This document shows, one piece after another, positions 57,327 through 64,000 of a stretch of DNA of 64,000 bases. Numbering within the stretch: position 1 is the first letter of the stretch; each line of letters starts with the position of its first letter. The stretch is taken from positions 16,439 through 80,438 of the IMG/VR virus record IMGVR_UViG_3300025305_003938. One strand, given 5' to 3'. A program made the position numbers and the translations under genes. The notes beneath the pieces are model-generated. The model did not search any database, was not told the origin of the DNA, and saw only the letters and a list, made by a program, of their open reading frames with translations. The stretch comes from a virus.

Positions 57327-59123
57327 ATGGCCAAAAAAATTAAATCGATTGATTATACGAGCAGAGACTTCGAATCCATTAAACAGGATTTGATGAACTA
57401 TGTAAAAAAGTACTACCCCGACACGTTTAAAGATTTTAACGAAGCCGGCTTTGGTTCTTTGATGCTTGACAGTGTGGCCTATGTTGGTGACATGCTTTCT
57501 TTCTATTTGGACTATCAAGCAAACGAGAGCTTCCTAACGACCGCCATGGAATATAACAACGTTGTGAAACATGGCCGCCAATTGGGCTTCAAATATCCCG
57601 GCGTCCCCTCCTCTTCTGGAATTGTCTCGATTTATATTACAGTTCCCGCCAACCCAGATGGAACAGGCCCGGATATGTCCTATGTGCCAACTCTAATAAA
57701 GGGGACTAACTTTGCTTCTGCAAACGGCGGCATCTTTACCTTAATGGAAGATGTTTATTTCGGAAATGAAAACAACGAGATTGTAGTTTCAAGCGTCAAT
57801 TCTTCTACGGGCGCCCCCGCATATTACGCAATAAAAGCGAAAGGTCTAGCAATATCCGGCCAGCTCTCTTCTCAGGAAGAGGAAGTTGGCAATTTCGAAA
57901 AATTCTTAAGAATAGGAATTAAGAACGTTAACGTCACAGAGATAGTATCTTGCGTTGATTCAGAGGGGCATGAATATTTTGAAGTAGATCATCTGTCACA
58001 GAACGTTGTGTACAAGGCAGTTAGGAATAACAATTCGTTCAGGAAATCCACCCCATCAATTCTTAAAGCGGTTCCAGTACCAAGAAGGTTCGTTTTAGAG
58101 AAATCTCCATCCCTAGCCTATCTACAATTTGGCTACGGCAGCGACTCTGAACTAACAAACGCTAGTGTTGTTGATCCGAGCAATATTGTCATGAATATAC
58201 ATGGTAGAGACTATTCAGTTGATGAGGGGTTTGATCCCACCAAGCTCACATCGACAGACAAATTTGGAATATCTCCGTCTAATACCACTCTTACAATTCT
58301 TTATAGAAGCAATTCTGTTGAAGACGTTAACGCCGGCGTCGGTTCAATTAATAAGGCCGTCGCACCCCTCTTCAAATTCACAAACCAGGGCGCCCTTGAT
58401 GCGGCCAAAAGGAATGTTGTACGTTCTTCATTAGAAGTGTTGAACGAAGAAGCCTTCGTGGGAGACGTTGAACTCCCAACAGCAGACGAGTTGAAACAAA
58501 GGATGTTCAGCCATTTCGCCTCACAAAACAGAGCGGTGACTGCAGAAGATTACAAGTCTATGACATATTCAATGCCGGCAAAATTTGGAGCAGTCAGGAG
58601 ATGTTCGGTTTCTAGAGACTTCGACTCTTTTAAAAGAAACTTGAATTTGTATATCATATCCGAGGATAATGATAAAAAATTAACCCTAGCCAACGAAACA
58701 ATTAAAAATAACCTTAAAACTTGGCTAAATCGGTATAAAATGATTAATGACACAGTTGACATTTTAGATGCTAGGATCGTTAACTTTGGAATCAAATACA
58801 TGATAGTCGCAGACTATGAAGAAAACAAGTTTACCGTTTTGAATAGAGCAACCGCAGCATTAAGAGAATTCTTCCTTAGAAACAACTATGATATCGGGGA
58901 GCCCATTTATATTACAGACATTTATAAAGCCTTACAGAAGGTCAAAGGGGTTGTAGATGTGGTGGATGTTATTATTATGCAGAAGCGCGGCGGAGTTTAT
59001 TCGAACTCAACATATGATTTCCAATCAGCCGTTTCAAACGACGGAAGGTCGATTATGGCAGATGAGAACGTTATATTTGAAATGAAATATCGAAATACAG
59101 ATATCATAGGAAGCGTTTCGTAA
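57327..59123 (+). CDS. 6: gp6-like baseplate wedge protein (baseplate J)
   Basis: 598 residues. IDYTSRDFESIKQDLMNYV and DSVAYVGDMLSFYLDYQANE (~residues 49-68) are the N-terminal signature of the gp6/baseplate J family. HFASQNRAVTAEDYKSMTYS and the C-terminal VKGVVDVVDVIIMQKRGG are also typical. gp6 forms the wedge ring that links hub and tail fibres in T4. It shares its last base with the next start. Confidence 0.92.
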   Translation: MAKKIKSIDYTSRDFESIKQDLMNYVKKYYPDTFKDFNEAGFGSLMLDSVAYVGDMLSFYLDYQANESFLTTAMEYNNVVKHGRQLGFKYPGVPSSSGIVSIYITVPANPDGTGPDMSYVPTLIKGTNFASANGGIFTLMEDVYFGNENNEIVVSSVNSSTGAPAYYAIKAKGLAISGQLSSQEEEVGNFEKFLRIGIKNVNVTEIVSCVDSEGHEYFEVDHLSQNVVYKAVRNNNSFRKSTPSILKAVPVPRRFVLEKSPSLAYLQFGYGSDSELTNASVVDPSNIVMNIHGRDYSVDEGFDPTKLTSTDKFGISPSNTTLTILYRSNSVEDVNAGVGSINKAVAPLFKFTNQGALDAAKRNVVRSSLEVLNEEAFVGDVELPTADELKQRMFSHFASQNRAVTAEDYKSMTYSMPAKFGAVRRCSVSRDFDSFKRNLNLYIISEDNDKKLTLANETIKNNLKTWLNRYKMINDTVDILDARIVNFGIKYMIVADYEENKFTVLNRATAALREFFLRNNYDIGEPIYITDIYKALQKVKGVVDVVDVIIMQKRGGVYSNSTYDFQSAVSNDGRSIMADENVIFEMKYRNTDIIGSVS

Positions 59124-60754
59124 TGGCTATCAAAAGATATAAAGCAAATAAAGATACGACAATCTCAAATGCGTATGACTTTTCTCTGCTACCCAGGAAT
59201 AGGGCCACTGGCTCAAACATGGGCGCCGCCGATGTATTAGAAGTATTCTCAATTTATGGCCAAGTCTCCTCTTCGGGCAAGCAAGAGGCTGTTGGTATTT
59301 CCTCAGAGTTATCAAGAGTATTAGTTGGCTTCCCGGTCAGTGGATCCACAGAATCTATCGGCGCCGACAGAAATTCTGGCAAGATCCCTGTATCCGGAAA
59401 CGTGAAATTCTTTTTACGAATGTTCAACGCTAAACACTCATATACAACACCAAGAAACATTAAATTGGTGGTTGCTGCAATCTCTTCAAGTGCAAATTGG
59501 GAAGAGGGCACCGGAGTAGACATTGACGAATATAAAGATAAAACACATGGAATCGAAGGTGCCAATTGGATAAACTATGCATCCAATCAAGCTTGGGACC
59601 GAGCCGGCGGCACGTTCTACATTGACAGAACCTCCTCCTATAATGCTACTTTGGAAAAGGGCGACGAGGATCTAGAGGTCGATGTCACCTCTATAGTCGA
59701 GTACTGGCTTAAGCCCGAGGGCGACGGACAGCGCCGAGAGGACCGCGGCTTTGCGGTCTTCCTCACATCAAGCCAAGAGGCTTACCACTCCGCGTCAAAG
59801 GGCTATAACCTGAGTCTATTTCAGGGCCAAGGAGCAACGGGTTCGATTATCCATAATCCAGCCGGCGCCAAAAGATCGTATTATACAAAGAAGTTTTTTG
59901 CAAGAACTTCTGAATTCTTCTTTAAACAGCCCGTGATCGAAGCGCGCTGGGACAGTACAGTTAAAGACAGAAGGGGTGACTGTCACTATAGTAGCTCCAT
60001 GGCTACCATGCAGGACAATTTAAACACCATATATCTCTACAACTACGTTCGTGGAAAACTTCAGAATATCCCCGAAGCGGGCACTGGCCGGATATTCGTG
60101 ACCCTGTATTCAGGTTCCGCTAACAATAACTCTCCATCAGTCAACACTATCAGTTTACCTCAGGGTGGTGGCGTTCCCACGGCAGCAAACACAGTAATCA
60201 CTGGCGGCTATGTATCGACCGGTGTGTATTCTGCCTCGTTTGCAATCACGGCCGGCGTAAATCCCCCAACTAGAGTCTTTGATGTGTGGCACAATGGCGC
60301 TCTGGCTCAGCATGAATTTTGGACAGGTAGTATCAATGTTAAGTCCTTTGGGACATACACACATGCTCCAAGTTTCCAATACGTCACTGCGATGCCGAAT
60401 CTTAAATCGAAGTATTCAAAAACAGAGACAGCGAGGTTCAGGCTTTATGTGCGAGACCAAAACTGGAATCCAACAATTTACACGAAAGCTACCAACCGGC
60501 CCGATAATACTATCATTGAAAGTGGATCATACAAGATTATGCGTCTATCAGATAACACGAACGTAATTCAATACGGCACGGGCTCGCAAAGACACACACA
60601 CTTATCCTTCGATGTATCAGGAAACTACTTTGATTTAGATGTCGATCTTCTACAGGAAGATTATGCATATGGAATCAAGCTAGCGTACTATAACGACTCT
60701 ATCGGTGGCTGGGTAGAACAACCGGAAATATTTAAGTTTAGAGTCGAGAGCTAA
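59123..60754 (+). CDS. Baseplate/fibre protein with DNRLRE-like domain
   Basis: 543 residues. The N-terminal ~220 residues have the pattern of DNRLRE-type adhesion domains: SRVLVGFPVSG, FLRMFNAKHSYTTP, SSANWEEGTGVDIDE (W-x-EGTG) and VDVTSIVEYWL then GFAVFLTSSQE. The C-terminal part is Ser/Gly/Thr-rich and beta-like (RLYVRDQNWNPTIYTKATNR). This lies where T4 has gp7/gp8-type wedge proteins. Adhesive or structural roles both fit. ATG 59123 overlaps the gp6-like stop. Confidence 0.72.
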   Translation: MAIKRYKANKDTTISNAYDFSLLPRNRATGSNMGAADVLEVFSIYGQVSSSGKQEAVGISSELSRVLVGFPVSGSTESIGADRNSGKIPVSGNVKFFLRMFNAKHSYTTPRNIKLVVAAISSSANWEEGTGVDIDEYKDKTHGIEGANWINYASNQAWDRAGGTFYIDRTSSYNATLEKGDEDLEVDVTSIVEYWLKPEGDGQRREDRGFAVFLTSSQEAYHSASKGYNLSLFQGQGATGSIIHNPAGAKRSYYTKKFFARTSEFFFKQPVIEARWDSTVKDRRGDCHYSSSMATMQDNLNTIYLYNYVRGKLQNIPEAGTGRIFVTLYSGSANNNSPSVNTISLPQGGGVPTAANTVITGGYVSTGVYSASFAITAGVNPPTRVFDVWHNGALAQHEFWTGSINVKSFGTYTHAPSFQYVTAMPNLKSKYSKTETARFRLYVRDQNWNPTIYTKATNRPDNTIIESGSYKIMRLSDNTNVIQYGTGSQRHTHLSFDVSGNYFDLDVDLLQEDYAYGIKLAYYNDSIGGWVEQPEIFKFRVES

Positions 60755-63700
60755 TGAGCATTAAGCATCTTTTTGATAAGGTACATATTGATAAGAGTAC
60801 CGCCGGCACGAACTCGGACCAACTTGGTGGCGAGGTCGAATCTGAGCGTTTTCATAGTGCCAAGATCGCAAAAGATGATAGAATCATCCCGCAGGTTGAT
60901 TTCTCAAAACCAGAAAATTTTGTATTTTATGGTTCGGCTGAACGGTACTACGATGACGCAATAAAGAACATTTATCAAACTTACCCGTATGATGGCTCGC
61001 TATACGAGAAGCTAGACTGGGAGAACAGCGCTTCTTATATTGATCTATATGTTTTTGAGAACCTATACCCCAGAACGAACGGTTACATAAGGTTTGATCG
61101 CGACGGCGCCGATAGTTCTACTAGTATCGTATCTGATTACGGTATCTTCAACAGTGCAGATCAGGAATACATCACAATAAAGGGTGGTCCCGGCATAGGC
61201 GGCGGCCCACAGAATGCCGGCGCAAATATATACAACACGGGCTCCTTCCAAGAATCTAATTTAAAATTAGATCCAGTTGAGGGCACTACAGTTGAATTCT
61301 GGTTAAAGAAGAAAGCATTTAACACTTCTAGGACTAAAAAGGAAGTACTTTTCGATCTCTGGAACGGAGAACATTCTTCAAGTTCTGGATATGGTCGCCT
61401 AACAATCGAACTAACTGGCGCAACATATAGTCAGGCCACTACAACTTCAGGTAGATCTTTCCGCGTCACTTATCAGTCAGGCAACCTCGCCGACGCCGGC
61501 GCACCAACACACGGGTTCCAAAATGAATCGATTGGTACAGTTGACACTCTAACCTCCTCCGTTGCAGACAACACGTGGCACCACTATGCATTCTCTTTCT
61601 TATCTGCATCCAATGGCGTAAAGACCAGACTATACGTCGATGGCGATTTAAATGAAGAAAAAATTCTAGGTTCGAACGGTGCACGAGAGATAACCGGCTC
61701 TTTAATTGCGCGCATCGGCGCCCTGCGAACAGCCCCATCTGGCGCTGTTGGGGCCCACGGATCAACAGCTTTAGACGGCGCCGGCAAGCTATCAGGCTCC
61801 TTGGATGAATTTAGATACTGGAAGACTCAGCGCTCATCGAAAGAGATAGGTCGCCACTGGTTCACGCAAGTTGGCGGAGGCACCAACACAGATACTGCCA
61901 ATACAAAGTTGGGCGTCTATTACAAATTCAATGAGGGGATTCTAGGAAATAGCACCGACGCCACGGTTTTAGATTATTCTGGTAGGGTGACGAATGGAGC
62001 TTGGACGGGTTACATCGCCGGCGCAAGAGAAACTGGTTCCGCTATCAACGAGGCTACATCTACAAACCAAGAATTCTTAGATCCGATTCTTTATAGAAAT
62101 CACTCATCTGTAAATTCTTTAATTTCAAGGATGCGACTTTCCGGCTCTTCGTTCGACCATACAAACACTACATCTCTCTTTAGTTCCCTGCCCAGTTGGA
62201 TGCAGGAAGAAGATCAGAAATCTGGAGACCTCCTCTTAGATTTGACTCAGATAATGTCAAGTTACTTTGACTCTGTACAATTACAGATATCAGAACTTCC
62301 AAAATTGAAGGACGTTGAATACATCAGCGGTTCTTCGAAACCAAACAACTTCAACAGCACCTTATTGAGTTCAATGGGCTTCTTGGCTCCAGAAATATTT
62401 ATTGATGCGGAGATTATTGAAAACCTAGCTGCACGAAGCGAAGACAGAAAATACGAAAAGTCCCTAGAGCACACCAAAAATCTTATATATAAGAACATTT
62501 ACAACAATTTATCTTACATTTATAAATCGAAGGGTACCGAGAAGTCTTTTAGGAACTTGATTCGCTGCTTTGGCATCGATGATGATATAATCAAGCTCAG
62601 TACATACGGAAATAATGTAACTCACAAGTTTAGAAACAACTATAGAGTTGTATCGACACCTAAGAAGTATGTCAATTTTAATGACAACGGAAACTTCGAA
62701 GGCACTGTGTTCCAGATGTCTTCTAGTAAGAATTCTAATAGTTTGCCTTATATCGACGCGGCAAAACAATTGACTGGCGGCTATGGATTCACACTACAGA
62801 CTGAAGTAGTCCTTCCAAAGAAAGCAAACACGGGCGACTCTTTCTATTCAAGACAGAGATACACTGACCTGACTGCTTCTCTGTTTGGCGTACATACTGC
62901 CAGAACCTCATCGACAAATACATCAAACACCCAATGGGCCGAACCGGACGTTGTAAACTTCCAAGTACATGCTGTACGAGATGAAGCAGAATCAGACAAC
63001 GTACGTTTTGTTTTGACCGGATCCGGCGACGGGTATTTTCCCGAACTATCAAGTAGCTTGTTTGAGGGAGCATATGACAACACTAAATGGAACTTAGCAG
63101 TAAGAGTTAAGCCGGCCAAATTTCCACATGTCGACTCTATCCATGGTACGACCGGTTCCAACTCCGGTGCAGATATAAATTACAGTAGGTATTACACAGT
63201 TGAACTTTATGGCAATCAGACTGATGCAGGATCCATTCAGAACGAATTTACTGTTACTGGGAACATTGATCTGCAGCAGCTTAGTCCCGGGACATCTGCA
63301 GATCAGTTCATATACGGCGCCCGCCGTATATATATGGGCGCCCATAGAACAAACTTTACTGGCGCAGTGTTGCAAAGGACTGACGCCAAAATTTCTTCGT
63401 GCCGTTTCTGGCTAGATTACTTAGATGATGAAACACTGAGGGCTCATGCTCGCGATGTGAACAACCATGGTGCCAAGAATCCATACAGAAATGCCTACCT
63501 TTTTGAAGGAAAATCAATATATAATGATTCTAGAGAACTAGTCGGCCGCGGCCGCAACTTCGAAGTGCCGCAGATTGAGACGCTGGCACTTAACTGGGAC
63601 TTCAATCAAGTCACTGGCTCCAACGCTGCCGGCGAATTCAACGTTGTAGATTTCTCCTCCGGTTCGGTTGAGAAGAAAAAGAGGTACGGCTGGATAGGCG

Positions 63701-64000
63701 ATATCACAAAGGCCCAATATACAGCCCGGGGCTATGGGTTTGCAACCTCTTCAATAAAGGTGATTGACAAAGAGTATATCACATCAGCTCGTCAGAACAT
63801 GCCAGAAAACATGCAGTCTGAAGATATGATCTCTGTTTTGTCGACGCAAGATGACATACAGTTCACTAGAGACACGCGACCAATAAATCACTTCTTTGCT
63901 TTCGAAAAGAGCATGTATCAGACAATTTCTGAAGAAATGCTCAATATATTTGCTAGTATAGTCGATTTTAACAACTTAATTGGTGAACCGGTTAACAAAT
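60754..64000 (+). CDS. Large LamG-containing virion protein, 3'-partial
   Basis: Starts at ATG 60754 (TAATG overlap) and runs without a stop to the window end, at least 1082 residues. The segment TWHHYAFSFLSASNGVKTRL then YVDGDLNEE and SLDEFRYWKT (~residues 270-365) is a concanavalin/LamG sugar-binding fold. The middle (~500-650) has many Asn/Ser/Tyr residues and a helical part (SLEHTKNLIYKNIYNNLSYI). A later region (~680-900) looks like a second beta sandwich. It is probably a baseplate or fibre protein that contacts host glycans. The end is outside the window. Confidence 0.78.
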   Translation, partial: MSIKHLFDKVHIDKSTAGTNSDQLGGEVESERFHSAKIAKDDRIIPQVDFSKPENFVFYGSAERYYDDAIKNIYQTYPYDGSLYEKLDWENSASYIDLYVFENLYPRTNGYIRFDRDGADSSTSIVSDYGIFNSADQEYITIKGGPGIGGGPQNAGANIYNTGSFQESNLKLDPVEGTTVEFWLKKKAFNTSRTKKEVLFDLWNGEHSSSSGYGRLTIELTGATYSQATTTSGRSFRVTYQSGNLADAGAPTHGFQNESIGTVDTLTSSVADNTWHHYAFSFLSASNGVKTRLYVDGDLNEEKILGSNGAREITGSLIARIGALRTAPSGAVGAHGSTALDGAGKLSGSLDEFRYWKTQRSSKEIGRHWFTQVGGGTNTDTANTKLGVYYKFNEGILGNSTDATVLDYSGRVTNGAWTGYIAGARETGSAINEATSTNQEFLDPILYRNHSSVNSLISRMRLSGSSFDHTNTTSLFSSLPSWMQEEDQKSGDLLLDLTQIMSSYFDSVQLQISELPKLKDVEYISGSSKPNNFNSTLLSSMGFLAPEIFIDAEIIENLAARSEDRKYEKSLEHTKNLIYKNIYNNLSYIYKSKGTEKSFRNLIRCFGIDDDIIKLSTYGNNVTHKFRNNYRVVSTPKKYVNFNDNGNFEGTVFQMSSSKNSNSLPYIDAAKQLTGGYGFTLQTEVVLPKKANTGDSFYSRQRYTDLTASLFGVHTARTSSTNTSNTQWAEPDVVNFQVHAVRDEAESDNVRFVLTGSGDGYFPELSSSLFEGAYDNTKWNLAVRVKPAKFPHVDSIHGTTGSNSGADINYSRYYTVELYGNQTDAGSIQNEFTVTGNIDLQQLSPGTSADQFIYGARRIYMGAHRTNFTGAVLQRTDAKISSCRFWLDYLDDETLRAHARDVNNHGAKNPYRNAYLFEGKSIYNDSRELVGRGRNFEVPQIETLALNWDFNQVTGSNAAGEFNVVDFSSGSVEKKKRYGWIGDITKAQYTARGYGFATSSIKVIDKEYITSARQNMPENMQSEDMISVLSTQDDIQFTRDTRPINHFFAFEKSMYQTISEEMLNIFASIVDFNNLIGEPVNK

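Overview
The window reads as about 64 kb of a tailed-phage genome of the T4-like (contractile-tail) type, not a bacterial chromosome. The evidence is dense, nearly all plus-strand coding with ATGA/TAATG overlaps, and T4-family landmarks: a gp55-like late sigma factor, gp25-like and gp6-like (baseplate J) wedge proteins and tail-hub enzymes. There are also many small unknown genes, nine tRNA or tRNA-like genes, a tmRNA and two HNH endonucleases. The DNA is moderately AT-rich. Strong AGGAG-type ribosome sites and near-perfect sigma-70 promoters point to a Gram-negative host that uses sigma-70, and lipoprotein signal peptides fit this. A marine host is my guess from general similarity to marine T4-like phages. 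No integrase, terminase, capsid or polymerase gene lies in this window.

Layout. (1) 1-8.8 kb: small proteins sharing a KITKxxLKEIIKEEL-type leader (candidate capsid-targeted internal proteins), an HExxH protease, a Thr/Ala-rich basic protein and a ligase-like/nucleotidyltransferase fusion. (2) 8.8-10.3 kb: tmRNA, then an HNH gene behind a hairpin that can hide its ribosome site, then a secreted metzincin-like protease. (3) 10.3-16 kb: a DUF2827-like glycosyltransferase, a PLP aminotransferase, a SPOUT RNA methyltransferase, a cytidylyltransferase, small membrane or lipoproteins, and tRNA-Arg and tRNA-Val. (4) 16-21.6 kb: two repeat-rich structural proteins and a J-domain protein. (5) 21.6-24 kb: tRNA cluster, amidinotransferase-family enzyme and HNH gene. 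(6) 24-32.2 kb: YeaH, SpoVR, PrkA/YeaG and PIN-PhoH genes in tandem, then an anthrax-lethal-factor-like protease and a Cas4/RecB-like nuclease. (7) 32.2-46.1 kb: a glycan locus with glycosyltransferases, methyltransferases, two sialyltransferase-like proteins, NeuB, two NeuA-like enzymes, an epimerase and a UDP-sugar dehydrogenase-like protein. (8) 46.1-47.9 kb: late-transcription genes. (9) 47.9-64 kb: tail hub and baseplate, with paired SGNH-esterase and muramidase hub proteins, a 1807-residue protein, gp25, gp6, a DNRLRE-like protein and a LamG protein that runs off the window.

How it may work together. The tmRNA, tRNAs, RNA methyltransferase and J-domain protein support translation and folding. 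The YeaG/YeaH/SpoVR/PhoH block looks like a captured host stress or starvation module. The glycan locus could coat virions or remodel the host surface with nonulosonic (sialic-like) acids. The two most unusual systems are the stress module and the phage-borne sialic-acid locus with two different sialyltransferase folds. The KITK-leader protein family is third.
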